A stretch of 64,000 nucleotides of DNA. It comes from Eubacteriales bacterium. GTDB taxonomy: Bacteria > Bacillota > Clostridia > Oscillospirales > Oscillospiraceae. A program made the translations under genes and the position numbers. Under the pieces are notes generated by a model. It worked only from the letters and a program-made list of their open reading frames with translations. It did no database searches and had not been told where the DNA came from. Of this stretch, positions 16,230 through 28,734 are shown piece by piece. Within the stretch, counting starts at the first letter, position 1, and every line of letters starts with the position of its first letter. The DNA lies in contig JAUNJE010000010.1 of assembly GCA_030533415.1 (NCBI GenBank), positions 1 to 64,000 on the forward strand. The letters are read 5' to 3'.

Positions 16230-17177
16230 TTATTTTTCCTTATAATCCAAAACTTCCTTCGCGATATAAACCGGCCGGTCCTTGCTCTGCTCGAAGGTCC
16301 TTCCTACGTATTCTCCAATGATGCCGATGCAGAACAGCTGCATGGAGCCAAAGAAGAGAAGCAGCACAATGATGGTGGCATAGCCGGGGACGTCAATGCC
16401 TTTGATGAGCTTTTCCAGAATCACCCAGATCAGATAAAAAATTGCGGCGATGCCGGAAACGCCGCCCAGGACGGTGGCCAGGCGCAGGGGGGCGGTGGAA
16501 TAACCGATGATTCCCTCAATGGCGTACTCCGTCAGCTTCCAGAAGTTCCATTTTGTGGTACCGGCGGCCCGCTCGCAGGCCGTGTAGGGAATGAAGCAGG
16601 TGCTGTAGCCGACCCAGGCGAAAATTCCCTTGGAGAAGCGGTGGTATTCCGTCAGCTCCAGAATGCTGTCCCGGACACTTCTGCGGAAGGTGCGGAAATC
16701 GCTGGCGTCTGGCTGAAGGGTCACGTCCGAAAGCTTATTGATGATGGCATAGAAGCTTTTCTTGAAGAAGGACAGCACTTTGCCCTCACTGCGGCGGTCC
16801 TGGTAAGCGGCTATCACGTCATATTCCGGCTGCTCGTCCAGAATTTTGACCATATCCCGGACGATTTCCGGCCGCTGCTGCAAATCGGCGTCGATCAGGG
16901 AAATATAGTCTCCGCAGGCGTGCTGCAAGCCTGCGTAAAGCCCGGCCTCCTTGCCGAAGTTCCGGGAAAAGGAAACCACTTTTACCGGACATTTCTGGGC
17001 GGCATGGATTTTTCTCAGGTTGTGCAGCGTGGCGTCGCGGCTTCCATCGTCGATGAATACGATCTCATAATCATAGCCGCAGCCGTCAAAGGCGCCGATG
17101 ACGGCCTCTTGAAACGCGGCAACATTTTCCGCTTCATTGTAACAGGGAACCACTAGGGAGAGTTTCATAGCGTTCAT
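16230..17177 (-). CDS. Membrane glycosyltransferase family 2 (GtrB/CsbB-like)
   Basis: 315 residues. A GT-A domain (LVVPCYNEAENV, then IDDGSRDAT and the DADLQQRPE metal-binding region) is followed by two transmembrane helices (about residues 235-256 and 268-292). This is the arrangement of polyprenyl-phosphate glucosyl- or aminosugar transferases, which load a sugar onto undecaprenyl phosphate for wall or lipid decoration. ATG 17168 (MKLSLVV) is an equally good start; neither has a strong ribosome binding site. No flippase partner is encoded next to it. Confidence 0.9.
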   Translation of the reverse strand: MNAMKLSLVVPCYNEAENVAAFQEAVIGAFDGCGYDYEIVFIDDGSRDATLHNLRKIHAAQKCPVKVVSFSRNFGKEAGLYAGLQHACGDYISLIDADLQQRPEIVRDMVKILDEQPEYDVIAAYQDRRSEGKVLSFFKKSFYAIINKLSDVTLQPDASDFRTFRRSVRDSILELTEYHRFSKGIFAWVGYSTCFIPYTACERAAGTTKWNFWKLTEYAIEGIIGYSTAPLRLATVLGGVSGIAAIFYLIWVILEKLIKGIDVPGYATIIVLLLFFGSMQLFCIGIIGEYVGRTFEQSKDRPVYIAKEVLDYKEK

Positions 17178-17282
17178 CTCGCAATATCAAAATTTTCTTC
17201 ATTATATGAAAATATCCGTCCTTCGTCAAGTAATGCGGTTAAATTTTCTGCGCTTTTCCGCGGCAAACTTTTGCGATTTTAG

Positions 17283-17311
17283 TTGACATTCACCAAAGTA
17301 TATGTTAATTT
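17283..17311 (+). promoter_or_regulatory. Promoter of the valS T-box transcript
   Basis: TTGACA (17283-17288), a 17-nt spacer and TAATTT (17306-17311), just upstream of the T-box leader. Confidence 0.75.
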
Positions 17312-17319
17312 ATTGTAGT

Positions 17320-17541
17320 AAATGCCTTGATGGGGAGGTTTCGCCTCCAAACCCATGCAGAGAGTGCCCGGTTGGTGTGAGGGCATATGGGAGGATGCGG
17401 ATGGTCGCCCCGGAGCAGCTTTCCTGAAATCCGGTAGGGAAGGACGGGTCTGCCCGTTACAGCTTATGAGTGCCCGAAAGGGAATTCAGGTGGTACCGCG
17501 GAATTTTTTCGCCCTGAGAGTTATTCTCTCAGGGCGTTTTT
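17320..17541 (+). promoter_or_regulatory. T-box riboswitch (tRNA-Val sensing) before valS
   Basis: Leader with Stem I features (AGAGAGTG near 17358) and a specifier-loop context GATGGTCGC in which GTC (17404-17406) is a valine codon. The conserved T-box sequence AGGTGGTACCGCGG spans 17488-17501. A terminator follows (11-bp stem 17510-17520 with 17526-17536, then T run). Uncharged tRNA-Val should favour the antiterminator and allow valS expression. Confidence 0.93.
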
Positions 17542-17564
17542 CATTTGTATAAGGAGGAAAGAAA

Positions 17565-20207
17565 ATGGCAAGAGAATTACCAAAGGTCTATGAACCCCAG
17601 CAGGTGGAGTCCCGGATCTATGACATGTGGCAGAAGGGCGGCTACTTCCACGCAAAAAAGGACGAATCCAAAAAGCCCTTCACCATCGTCATGCCGCCCC
17701 CAAACGTCACCGGCCAGCTGCATATTGGCCATGCCATGGACGATACCTTGCAGGATACGCTGATCCGCTTTAAGCGCATGCAGGGCTATAACGCGCTGTA
17801 CCTGCCCGGCGTGGATCACGCGGGCATTGCCACCCAGATCAAGGTGGAAGAGGAGCTGCGGACAAAGGAAGGCTTGACCCGTTATGATTTGGGACGGGAA
17901 AAATTCCTGGAGCGGGTCTGGGACTGGAAGAACCAGTACGGCAGCCGCATTGTGGAACAGCAGAAAAAGCTGGGTGTTTCCTGCGACTGGGACCGGGCAA
18001 GGTTTACCATGGACGAGGGCTGCTCCAAGGCCGTTCGGGAGGTGTTCGTCTCCCTGTACGAAAAGGGGCTGATTTACAAAGGCAGCCGGATCATCAACTG
18101 GTGCCCCAACTGCGTCACCGCCCTGTCCGATGCCGAGGTGGAATATGTGGACAAGCCCGGCCATCTGTGGCACATCCGTTATCCTTTGGCCGACGGCACC
18201 GGGGAAGTGGTGGTGGCTACCACCCGCCCGGAGACCATGCTGGGAGATACCGGCGTCTGCGTCAACCCCAATGACGAGCGCTACAGGGATTTTGTGGGCA
18301 AGAAGGTCATTCTGCCTCTGGTGAACAAAGAGATTCCCATTGTGGCCGACGACTACGCCGAGATGGAGTTCGGTACCGGATGCGTCAAGATGACCCCCGC
18401 CCATGACCCCAACGACTTTGAGGTGGGCCTGCGCCATAATCTGGAAATTATCCGCGTGCTGGACGACAACGGCAAGGTCAACGAACTGGGCGGAAAATAT
18501 GAGGGCATGGACCGCTACGATGCCCGGAAAGCCATCGTGGCCGACCTGGAGGCCCAGGGTTATCTGGTGAAGGTGGAGGAGTACAGCCATAATGTGGGCA
18601 CCTGCTACCGCTGCCACAAGGATGTGGAGCCGATCATCTCCGCCCAGTGGTTTGTGAAGATGAAGCCCCTGGCAGAGGAAGCCATCCGGGTGGTGAAAGA
18701 CGGGGAAACGAAATTCGTCCCCGACCGTTTCAGCAAGACCTATCTCAACTGGATGGAGAATGTCCGGGACTGGTGCATTTCCCGTCAGCTGTGGTGGGGA
18801 CATCAGATTCCTGCCTGGACCTGTGCCGACTGCGGTCACATCACCGTGTCCCGGGAGGACGCCTGCAGGTGCGGGAAGTGCGGCAGCACCAATATTGAGC
18901 GGGACCCCGACGTGCTGGATACCTGGTTTTCTTCGGCCCTGTGGCCCTTTGAGACTCTTGGCTGGCCTGAAAAGACCGGGGACCTAAATTATTTCTATCC
19001 CACTGACGTGCTGGTCACCGGCTATGACATCATCTTCTTCTGGGTTGCCAGAATGATTTTTTCCGGCTGTGAGCACACAGGAAAGACGCCCTTCCACACC
19101 GTACTGATCCACGGCCTGGTCCGGGACAATCTGGGCCGTAAAATGAGCAAATCCCTGGGCAACGGCATTGACCCCCTGGAGATGATCGACAAGTACGGCT
19201 GTGACGCCCTGCGGATGAACATGGTCACCGGAAACTCTCCCGGAAACGACATGCGTTTCTATGTGGAACGGTGCGAGGCCATGCGCAACTTTGCCAATAA
19301 GCTGTGGAACGCCTCCCGGTACGTCCTGATGAACCTGGACGAGGACGCCAAAGGCGGACTGCCTGAGCTGGACAAGCTGGAAATTGCGGATAAATGGGTG
19401 CTGTCCAAGCTGAACACCCTGATCGCCGAGGTCACGGAGAATCTGGAAAAGTACGAGCTTGGCGTCGCCGTCCAGAAGGTCTATGACTTCGTCTGGGACA
19501 CCTACTGCGACTGGTATATTGAGCTGACCAAGGCCAGATTGTATTCCGAGGACGAAAGCCGTAAGCAGACCGCCATTTCCGTTCTGGTGTATGTGCTTGA
19601 CCAGACCCTGCGGCTGCTGCATCCGTTTATGCCTTTCATCACCGAGGAGATTTGGCAGAGCCTGCCCCACGAGGGCGAAGCCCTGATCGTCGCCAAATGG
19701 CCGGAATACCGGGAAGATCTGGCCTTCAAGGCCGAGGAAAGCCATATGGAGTCCGTTATGAACGCCATCCGTGCCATCCGCAACCGCCGTTCCGAGATGA
19801 ATGTACCCCCCAGCAAAAAGGCGGCCCTGTTCATCCTGACCTCCAAGCCCCAGGTGTTCCTGGAGGGCGAGGGCTTTATCCAGCGGCTGGCCTACGCCGA
19901 TTCGGTCGCCATGCTGGAAAAGGAGCCTGAGAACCTGGATGGTATGGTGACCTGCGCCACGGCGGATGCCAAGCTGTATATTCCCATGGGACAGCTGGTG
20001 GATGTGGCCAAGGAGCTGGAGCGCATTGCCAAGGAGCTGGAGAAGGCCCGGAAAAACCTTGCCGGGCTGGAAGCTAAGCTGGGCAATGAGAAGTTTGTCT
20101 CCCGTGCGCCCGAGGCGGTGGTCAACGCCGAACGGGAAAAGGCCCAGAAGGCAAGAGATTTGATTGCAAGCCTTGTGCAGAGCGAAGCGGCTATGAAGAA
20201 GCTGTAA
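17565..20207 (+). CDS. valS: Valyl-tRNA synthetase
   Basis: Charges tRNA-Val with valine. 880 residues, class I synthetase. The HIGH signature is in [11 protein letters not shown] and KMSKS in [10 protein letters not shown]. The editing (CP1) domain lies between ([14 protein letters not shown]). A zinc-ribbon-like Cys cluster (CADCG ... CRCGKCG) lies near residue 420. The C-terminus has an anticodon-binding domain and a coiled-coil tail from about residue 805 rich in Lys/Glu/Ala. Good AAGGAGG ribosome binding site. Single gene under T-box control. Confidence 0.98.
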   Translation: MARELPKVYEPQQVESRIYDMWQKGGYFHAKKDESKKPFTIVMPPPNVTGQLHIGHAMDDTLQDTLIRFKRMQGYNALYLPGVDHAGIATQIKVEEELRTKEGLTRYDLGREKFLERVWDWKNQYGSRIVEQQKKLGVSCDWDRARFTMDEGCSKAVREVFVSLYEKGLIYKGSRIINWCPNCVTALSDAEVEYVDKPGHLWHIRYPLADGTGEVVVATTRPETMLGDTGVCVNPNDERYRDFVGKKVILPLVNKEIPIVADDYAEMEFGTGCVKMTPAHDPNDFEVGLRHNLEIIRVLDDNGKVNELGGKYEGMDRYDARKAIVADLEAQGYLVKVEEYSHNVGTCYRCHKDVEPIISAQWFVKMKPLAEEAIRVVKDGETKFVPDRFSKTYLNWMENVRDWCISRQLWWGHQIPAWTCADCGHITVSREDACRCGKCGSTNIERDPDVLDTWFSSALWPFETLGWPEKTGDLNYFYPTDVLVTGYDIIFFWVARMIFSGCEHTGKTPFHTVLIHGLVRDNLGRKMSKSLGNGIDPLEMIDKYGCDALRMNMVTGNSPGNDMRFYVERCEAMRNFANKLWNASRYVLMNLDEDAKGGLPELDKLEIADKWVLSKLNTLIAEVTENLEKYELGVAVQKVYDFVWDTYCDWYIELTKARLYSEDESRKQTAISVLVYVLDQTLRLLHPFMPFITEEIWQSLPHEGEALIVAKWPEYREDLAFKAEESHMESVMNAIRAIRNRRSEMNVPPSKKAALFILTSKPQVFLEGEGFIQRLAYADSVAMLEKEPENLDGMVTCATADAKLYIPMGQLVDVAKELERIAKELEKARKNLAGLEAKLGNEKFVSRAPEAVVNAEREKAQKARDLIASLVQSEAAMKKL

Positions 20208-20219
20208 AACAAAATACAC

Positions 20220-20250
20220 AAAACCCGCAAGTAAAATCCTTGCGGGTTTT
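20220..20250 (+). terminator. Intrinsic terminator of valS
   Basis: A 12-bp stem (20220-20231 with 20239-20250), with the final TTTT inside and after the stem. Confidence 0.88.
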
Positions 20251-20339
20251 GCTATTTATAAAAATCGGGTTTCTTTGATACCAAAAGCCGTGACAACTGG
20301 TTGCTGAAATGCTTGGATGGGGGTCGGTAAGCTTACCAG

Positions 20340-20954
20340 TCATCCGAGCCGAAACAACGTGTGAATAACCAGCGGCTGAATTGTGAGCATGATCACGAAG
20401 GAATAGACTACAAAAAACAAAATTTCGATTCGATCATCTATTTTATTTGCCTGGAATTTTTCACACAGTTCTTTTGGCATTGGCTTAGATACCAACTTAT
20501 AAATGAAATATCCCAATGTTGCACCTACTGTATTTGTTATCAAATCGTTGACATCTGTTGCGCCCCTGCCAAACATCTGAACAAGCTCAATGGACAACGA
20601 AAGGAGAAAACCCGTTACCGCAATTTCGCGGATACGCTTATACCTCTGAAACAACAGCGGAAGAAAAACTCCTAATGGAAGAAACAGAAGAATATTTAAA
20701 ATCGTGTCGATTGGCCCATGTAGCATATCTAAAAAGGGAATTAACGTGATTTTGGGGGAAAATGCTTTTAATTTGCCAATGCCTGTCATGGTCAGTATTC
20801 CAATCAGGTAATAGCAGAACACAAATACAGTAGTGATATGGAGCGGTGTTTGCCTTTTTCCGGATTTCTTCAGATAATAAAAATACAATAAAATCCCTGG
20901 TACGACAAAAATAAATCCACTTACTGAGCGAATGAGAATATCTGTGACCGGCAT
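20340..20954 (-). CDS. VanZ-like family membrane protein
   Basis: 204 residues with five or six predicted transmembrane helices. The VanZ-family core is seen in the NILLFLPLGVFLPLL segment and the SIELVQMFGRGATDVNDLITNTVGATLGY block, given here as landmarks near residues 85-100 and 120-148. VanZ of enterococci gives low-level teicoplanin resistance, but most VanZ-like proteins have no known role. AGGAGG lies 6 nt before the ATG. Lower GC than its neighbours; single gene convergent to valS. Confidence 0.85.
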   Translation of the reverse strand: MPVTDILIRSVSGFIFVVPGILLYFYYLKKSGKRQTPLHITTVFVFCYYLIGILTMTGIGKLKAFSPKITLIPFLDMLHGPIDTILNILLFLPLGVFLPLLFQRYKRIREIAVTGFLLSLSIELVQMFGRGATDVNDLITNTVGATLGYFIYKLVSKPMPKELCEKFQANKIDDRIEILFFVVYSFVIMLTIQPLVIHTLFRLG

Positions 20955-21245
20955 ATTTTTCCTCCTATTGATATGGCAGAAGTTTCATATTTATATTTTA
21001 CATCATTACCGATTGAAAATATAGGCCGCCCATATTAAGCTTTTCTTGAGACTTCCTTGAGATTTTCCTAAAATTTACGAAGCAGGAACAGCGTGCAGGA
21101 GAAGGTGTATTCCGACGGCAAATCCGTTAAGGGGCGGCTTGCGGCGGATAAACCGGAGAAGTGCTATGGCGGCTTTCCCGGCAAATTCCAATTATCCTTA
21201 CCGGCAGATGAATTGCCGGTTTTCTTTTTTTGTACCTGATTCCGA
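20955..21245. other. Gene-free stretch with coding-like remnant and orphan terminator
   Basis: No intact gene. Between about 21069 and 21235 the + strand has coding-like composition and one open frame (no start) that reads into a perfect terminator-type stem, ACCGGCA / TGCCGGT (about 21200-21220), followed by a long T run. It looks like the 3' end of a lost gene with its terminator left behind. Family unknown. Confidence 0.45.
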
Positions 21246-21274
21246 CTGAAAAAGTATAACGAGTTTACTATACT
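21246..21274 (+). promoter_or_regulatory. Possible promoter of the spoIIA operon
   Basis: CTGAAA (21246-21251), a 17-nt spacer and TATACT (21269-21274). In Bacillus this operon is read by sigma-H; a clear sigma-H motif was not recognised here. Confidence 0.5.
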
Positions 21275-21305
21275 GAATACAGCAATTTTCTAAGGAGGAC
21301 TTTTT

Positions 21306-21623
21306 ATGCACTTTACCAGCTTTTTGGAGGAGGGGCGGCTGACGGTGGCACTGACAGGAGAAATTGACCACCACTGCGCCAAAGCCTATATCCAGGCCAT
21401 TGCGGCCAAAATCGAAGCTTACACACCGGATGTCTGTGTCCTAGATTTTCGGGATGTCTCCTTTGTGGATTCCTCGGGGATCGCCGTGGTGATCAACGCC
21501 CTGCGGAACATGACCCAAATCGAGGGACATCTGCTGCTGACAGGAATCGCGCCCCAGCCCATGCGGGTATTCCGGGCGTCGGGAATCGATAAACTGGTGG
21601 AAATTAAGGAGGCTGTATCATGA
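21306..21623 (+). CDS. spoIIAA: Anti-sigma F factor antagonist SpoIIAA
   Basis: 105-residue STAS domain protein. The phosphorylatable serine lies in the conserved VDSSGIAV motif (about residues 55-62). In its unphosphorylated form it binds SpoIIAB and frees sigma-F in the forespore. AAGGAGG lies upstream. The stop overlaps the spoIIAB start (ATGA). Order and overlap with spoIIAB and sigF identify it as spoIIAA rather than a general stress RsbV. Confidence 0.93.
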   Translation: MHFTSFLEEGRLTVALTGEIDHHCAKAYIQAIAAKIEAYTPDVCVLDFRDVSFVDSSGIAVVINALRNMTQIEGHLLLTGIAPQPMRVFRASGIDKLVEIKEAVS

Positions 21624-22051
21624 AATTCGATAACTATATGATTCTGGACTTTCCCAGCAAGTCCGCAAACGAGGCCTTTGCCCGGTCGGCGGTGGCCTGC
21701 TTTGCGGCACAGATGGACCCAACTTTGGAAGAGCTTGGGGATATCCGCACGGCGGTTTCGGAGGCGGTGACCAACTGCATCGTCCATGCCTATCCGGAAA
21801 AGCTGGGCAATATCACCCTGCGCTGCCGAATCTTGAAGGATGCCGTGCTGGATATTGTGGTGAAGGACAAGGGGGTCGGCATTGCCGATGTGGAGCAGGC
21901 CCGGCGGCCTACATATACCACCGGCGGAAACGACCGCAGCGGTATGGGCTTCACCATTATGGAGAGCTTCATGACGTCCCTGGAAATCACCTCCAAGCCC
22001 GGAAAGGGAACCACGGTGCATATGCGCCGTAAGCTGCAGCGGCGGCAATGA
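21620..22051 (+). CDS. spoIIAB: Anti-sigma F factor SpoIIAB
   Basis: 143-residue GHKL-type ATPase/serine kinase that binds sigma-F and phosphorylates SpoIIAA. The N box is EAVTNCIVHAYP, the G1 box VKDKGVGIAD, and the G2 region GMGFTIMESFM. Both ends overlap neighbours by 4 nt (ATGA), so the three spoIIA products are translationally coupled, which suits the stoichiometry the partner switch needs. Confidence 0.95.
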   Translation: MKFDNYMILDFPSKSANEAFARSAVACFAAQMDPTLEELGDIRTAVSEAVTNCIVHAYPEKLGNITLRCRILKDAVLDIVVKDKGVGIADVEQARRPTYTTGGNDRSGMGFTIMESFMTSLEITSKPGKGTTVHMRRKLQRRQ

Positions 22052-22752
22052 GCAGGCTGGAAGAACTGATCGCCCAATCCCAGTCAGGCGACCGGGACGC
22101 TACGGAGAAGCTGGTGGAGGAAAATTCCGGGCTGATCTGGTCCGTGGCCCGCCGCTTTCTGGGCAGGGGCGCCGAACCGGATGACCTGTACCAATTGGGA
22201 TGCCTGGGATTTCTCAAGGCAGTGGAAGGCTTTGATCTGGAATACGGCACCCAGTTTTCCACCTACGCGGTCCCCAAAATCGCCGGAGAGATCCGCCGCT
22301 TCCTGCGGGACGACGGCGCTGTCAAGGTCTCCCGGAGCCTGAAGGAGCAGGCGGCCACCATCAAATCCACCCGGAGCCGCCTGACTGCCGCTCTGGGCCG
22401 GGATCCCACCGTACAGGAGATCTCCCGGCAGACGGGGTTTTCCCCGGAAGAGATCGCCCTGGCGGAAACCGCCACAGCCGCGACGGAATCCATTCAGCGG
22501 GAGACAGGGGAGGAGGGCTTTTCCCTGGAAAACATCCTGACCGATACGGAATCGGAGGAGCGGATGGTGGAGAAGATCGCCCTTCGCCAGGCCATTGAAG
22601 CCCTGCCGGAACGGGAAAAAATGGTGGTCAAGCTCCGCTATTTCCACAGCCTGACCCAGCAGCGGGTGGCCAAGGTCATGGAGGTGAGCCAGGTGCAGGT
22701 ATCCCGGATCGAGAAAAAAGCCCTGGCCATGCTTCGGGAATTGATGGCGTAA
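22048..22752 (+). CDS. sigF: Sporulation sigma factor F
   Basis: 234 residues, the early forespore sigma factor. Region 2 contains DDLYQLGCLGFLKAVEGFD and the melting segment TYAVPKIAGEIRRFLRDDG. Region 3 runs from about residue 110, and region 4 has the helix-turn-helix HSLTQQRVAKVMEVSQVQV. Its place behind spoIIAA-spoIIAB separates it from the similar sigma-G. Its presence is strong evidence that the organism belongs to an endospore-forming line. Confidence 0.95.
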   Translation: MSRLEELIAQSQSGDRDATEKLVEENSGLIWSVARRFLGRGAEPDDLYQLGCLGFLKAVEGFDLEYGTQFSTYAVPKIAGEIRRFLRDDGAVKVSRSLKEQAATIKSTRSRLTAALGRDPTVQEISRQTGFSPEEIALAETATAATESIQRETGEEGFSLENILTDTESEERMVEKIALRQAIEALPEREKMVVKLRYFHSLTQQRVAKVMEVSQVQVSRIEKKALAMLRELMA

Positions 22753-22821
22753 AATTGGGCTTTACCTTTTGACAAAAATGCGCTAAAATAGTCGCATCAT
22801 GTATTTTGGATAGGTGCGACT

Positions 22822-25224
22822 ATGAATGAACTTTTGGATTCCCGGTTCCTGGCTGCCCGGCGGCGCTATATTGCCGCCCAGTTTTCCCAGCTGAACAATA
22901 TGCAGCAGGAAGCGGTGCTGACAACGGAAGGCCCGCTGCTGCTGTTGGCCGGTGCGGGCAGCGGAAAAACCACGGTGCTGATCAACCGGATCGCCAATCT
23001 CATGCGCTTTGGACGGGGCAGCGATTCGGCCGAAATCCCCGATACGGTGACGCAGGAGGACGTGGCCTTTCTGGAAGCGCTGGGGGAGGAGCCTTCGGAA
23101 TACGACCGCTGGCGGGCGGATAATCTCTGCGCCGTGGAGCCTGCGGTGCCCTGGAGCATCCTTGCCATCACCTTTACCAACAAGGCGGCCAATGAATTAA
23201 AGGAGCGGCTTTCCACCCTCCTTGGCCCTGAGGCCCAGGATGTTTGGGCCATGACCTTCCACTCCGCCTGCTGCCGCATTCTGCGCCGGGACATTGAGCG
23301 GATGGGCTATACCAGAGGCTTTACCATCTATGATTCCTCCGATTCCGAGCGTGTCATGAAAGAGGTCGTCAAGGACATGGGGCTGGACGATAAGACCTTC
23401 CCGGCAAAATATGTTCTTGGCGCCATCAGCAGGGAAAAGGACAAGATGATTTCGCCCCAGGAAATGCTGGACCGGGCGGAACGCAGCGGCGATATCCGGG
23501 CGCTGCACATTGCCCGGGCCTATGGGAAGTACCAGACCAGGCTGAAGGACAACAATGCCCTGGATTTTGACGACATCATCTACGTCACGGTAAAGCTGCT
23601 GCTGGAAAACGAGGATGTGAAGCAGTATTACCAACGCAAATTCAAGTATGTCCTGGTGGACGAGTATCAGGACACCAACCACATGCAGTACCTTCTGACC
23701 TCTTTGCTGGCCGGAGGGTATGAAAATATATGCGTTGTGGGTGATGATGACCAAAGCATCTACCGCTTCCGGGGAGCCACCATTGAAAACATTCTGAACT
23801 TCGAAAAGCAGTACCGGGGCACCCGTACCATCCGCCTGGAGCAGAATTACCGCTCCACCCAGGCCATTTTGAATGCTGCAAACGCCGTGATTGCCCACAA
23901 TTTGGGCCGCAAGGGGAAACGCCTTTGGACTGCCAATGGCCAGGGAGAACCGATCACGGTGTATGAAGCGGCAGACGAGGGAAGTGAAGGCAATTTTGTG
24001 GCCGGAAAAATCATTTCCGGTTCCAAGGGGAAGAATTTTAAGGATTACGCGATTCTCTACCGCACCAACGCCCAGTCCAACGCTCTGGAATTTGCGCTGA
24101 AGCGCAACGGCATTCCCTACCGTGTCATTGGCGGTACGAGATTCTTTGACCGGGCAGAGGTCAAGGATATGCTGTCCTATCTGTGCGTCATCAACAACCG
24201 GGCGGACGATCTGCGCTTAAGGCGGATCATCAACAACCCGCCCCGGGGACTGGGAAGCAAGACCATCGAGACGGCCCAGAGGCTGGCGGAGGCGGAACAT
24301 AAGCCGCTGTACAGCGTGGTTTCCGATCCTTATTCCTATGCACCCTTGGAGAAGGCCGCCATGAAGCTGATGCAGTTTTCCGCGCTGATCGAGGGAATGG
24401 CCCAGTTGCTGGACGAGGGCATGAGCCTGCCGGATTTCTACGATGAATTGCTGATCCGAAGCGGCTATGTGGATATGCTGAACGCCAAGGACACGGAGGA
24501 AAACAAAACCCGGCTGGAAAACGTGCGGGAGTTAAAATCCAGCATCAACTCCTATGTGGAGAATACGGAAGCGCCAACTTTGGCAGGATTTTTGGAGGAA
24601 ATTGCCCTCTATACGGACTTAGAACAGTACAATGCCGGAGACGATGCCGCGGTGATGATGACCATGCACTCTGCCAAGGGATTGGAGTTTCCCCATGTGT
24701 TCCTGGTGGGCTTTGAGGATGGCCTGTTTCCCGGAATGCGGGCCATTGGCGACGCCGAGGAAATGGAGGAAGAGCGGCGGCTTTGCTATGTGGCCATTAC
24801 CCGGGCCAAGCAGAGCCTGACCATCAGCCATGCCAGACAGCGTATGATCTTTGGCCGCACCTCAGCGGCGCTTCCTTCCCGGTTCTTAAAGGAGATCCCG
24901 GAGGAGTGCGTGGTAAAGAAGGGCGGTTACCGGAAGCCCCAGGAAAGCAGCTATGGCTATGGCGGCGGGAGTTATTCCGCTTATGCTTCCCATAACAGAA
25001 GGACCTATAGCAAACCAATGGAAAGTTCCATTGGAGCCAATGCTAAGGCTCCCTATCTGGACTTAAACCAGGGGGATATGGTGATGCACGCCGCTTTTGG
25101 CAAAGGAATGGTATTGTCCGTCCTGAAAATGAGCGGTGATGCCCTGCTGGAAATCGCTTTTGACGATATCGGAACCAAAAAGCTGATGGCGAAAACTGCT
25201 TCGGCCCACATGAAGAAGCTGTAA
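22822..25224 (+). CDS. pcrA: ATP-dependent DNA helicase PcrA/UvrD
   Basis: 800-residue SF1A 3'-5' helicase of repair and rolling-circle replication. Motif I is GAGSGKTTVL, Ia ITFTNKAANEL, II VDEYQDTNHMQ, III VGDDDQSIYRFRGA, IV QNYRSTQAIL, V MTMHSAKGLEF and VI YVAITRAKQSL. The Gly/Tyr-rich linker and C-terminal Tudor-like segment (GDMVMHAAFGKGMVLSV) are those of PcrA. Promoter TTTACC-N17-TAAAAT lies at about 22761-22789. An AGTCGCA/TGCGACT inverted repeat (22790-22796, 22815-22821) abuts the start codon. Confidence 0.97.
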   Translation: MNELLDSRFLAARRRYIAAQFSQLNNMQQEAVLTTEGPLLLLAGAGSGKTTVLINRIANLMRFGRGSDSAEIPDTVTQEDVAFLEALGEEPSEYDRWRADNLCAVEPAVPWSILAITFTNKAANELKERLSTLLGPEAQDVWAMTFHSACCRILRRDIERMGYTRGFTIYDSSDSERVMKEVVKDMGLDDKTFPAKYVLGAISREKDKMISPQEMLDRAERSGDIRALHIARAYGKYQTRLKDNNALDFDDIIYVTVKLLLENEDVKQYYQRKFKYVLVDEYQDTNHMQYLLTSLLAGGYENICVVGDDDQSIYRFRGATIENILNFEKQYRGTRTIRLEQNYRSTQAILNAANAVIAHNLGRKGKRLWTANGQGEPITVYEAADEGSEGNFVAGKIISGSKGKNFKDYAILYRTNAQSNALEFALKRNGIPYRVIGGTRFFDRAEVKDMLSYLCVINNRADDLRLRRIINNPPRGLGSKTIETAQRLAEAEHKPLYSVVSDPYSYAPLEKAAMKLMQFSALIEGMAQLLDEGMSLPDFYDELLIRSGYVDMLNAKDTEENKTRLENVRELKSSINSYVENTEAPTLAGFLEEIALYTDLEQYNAGDDAAVMMTMHSAKGLEFPHVFLVGFEDGLFPGMRAIGDAEEMEEERRLCYVAITRAKQSLTISHARQRMIFGRTSAALPSRFLKEIPEECVVKKGGYRKPQESSYGYGGGSYSAYASHNRRTYSKPMESSIGANAKAPYLDLNQGDMVMHAAFGKGMVLSVLKMSGDALLEIAFDDIGTKKLMAKTASAHMKKL

Positions 25225-25267
25225 TTTTCCATCAGCCGGCGCATATCCTTTCCCGGGAGGGATGTGC

Positions 25268-27866
<2,599 letters not shown>

Positions 27867-27918
27867 AAATGCGAATCAAGCGTTGAATTGTTTGAAAAAA
27901 ACAGAAAACACACCCATT

Positions 27919-28028
27919 TGTCATCCTGAGCGGGTCGAAAGATCTTGGCACTTAGGTTATGTACCAAGAAAAACCAATACGAAGATCCTTCGACTCCGCC
28001 GCCTTTGGCGGCGACCCTCAGGATGACA
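27919..28028. repeat. TCATCCTGAG-type palindromic repeat (REP-like)
   Basis: 110 bp bounded by TGTCATCCTGAG and its exact complement CTCAGGATGACA. Inside are further complementary pieces (GATCTTGG with CCAAG, CGAAAGATC with GAAGATCCTTCG, and a CCGCC/GGCGG hairpin). This short palindrome class is common between genes in many gut Firmicutes. It could be folded at the RNA level or be a mobile REP/MITE relic. Confidence 0.75.
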
Positions 28029-28120
28029 GCCTTTTATGATGCTTTCGCTGTTTCAACTCTTGATTCACAGGAAATAGAGTGTTATAATCTAAACAAACAG
28101 GAATTTGTCAGAGGTAGATT

Positions 28121-28639
28121 ATGCGGCTTTTATTTGAAATGGATAAACAAGATTATGAAAATTGTACACATTCTTTTGTACGCAATTCTGCCAGAAGTAT
28201 TATTATTTCAAATAAGAAGATAGCTATGATACATAGCATGAAGTACGATTACTACAAATTTCCTGGTGGTGGTATCGAAAGTGGTGAAGATCCTATCACT
28301 GCTATGATACGTGAAACCCGCGAAGAGGCAGGGTTAGTGGTAAAGTTCGAAACAGTAAAAGAATACGGCTATGTTCATCGTATTCAAAGAAGCGATAAAG
28401 ATGCTACTGAATGTTTTGTTCAAGACAACTACTATTATCTTTGCGAAGCAGAAAAGGAAATAGTTGCTCAATGCCTGGATAATTATGAATCCAAAGAAAA
28501 CTATGTTTTGGAATTTGTCGATCCTCAAATTGTCATTACGAAAAATCGCAATGTCATTTCAAGTCCCTATAGTCCTATGATGTTTGAACGAGAGGCCAGA
28601 GTGATTGAACTACTAGTATCTGAAGGATTACTAGACTAA
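28121..28639 (+). CDS. Nudix hydrolase (accessory)
   Basis: 172 residues with a complete Nudix box (GGGIESGEDP ... RETREEAGL, about residues 48-70). Unlike most genes here it is AT-rich and uses many A/T-ending codons, and it lies directly after a palindromic repeat. Recent acquisition is therefore likely. It is not closely similar to the Nudix protein at 6371-6826. Substrate unknown; the longer C-terminal part (after residue 110) holds no recognised motif. Ribosome binding site AGAGG upstream. Confidence 0.85.
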   Translation: MRLLFEMDKQDYENCTHSFVRNSARSIIISNKKIAMIHSMKYDYYKFPGGGIESGEDPITAMIRETREEAGLVVKFETVKEYGYVHRIQRSDKDATECFVQDNYYYLCEAEKEIVAQCLDNYESKENYVLEFVDPQIVITKNRNVISSPYSPMMFEREARVIELLVSEGLLD

Positions 28640-28734
28640 CAATTACAGTTTGTGTCAGGGCTTGGGGCATTCTCAATAAGCAAAAATTACTTTTACCGTC
28701 ATATAAAAATAGAAAAAAGTAGAGGTGCTTTGCG

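Noticed and set aside
17355-17552. Open frame across the valS leader as a small gene
   Set aside because: It runs through the T-box and its terminator; the region is fully explained by the riboswitch.
20310-20340. GGTAAGCTTACC palindrome near the end of the VanZ-like gene
   Set aside because: Short, without T run or partner feature; probably chance.
21306-22752. rsbV-rsbW-sigB general stress operon
   Set aside because: The sigma protein is of the sporulation type, the gene order and overlaps match spoIIAA-spoIIAB-sigF, and sporulation genes surround it.
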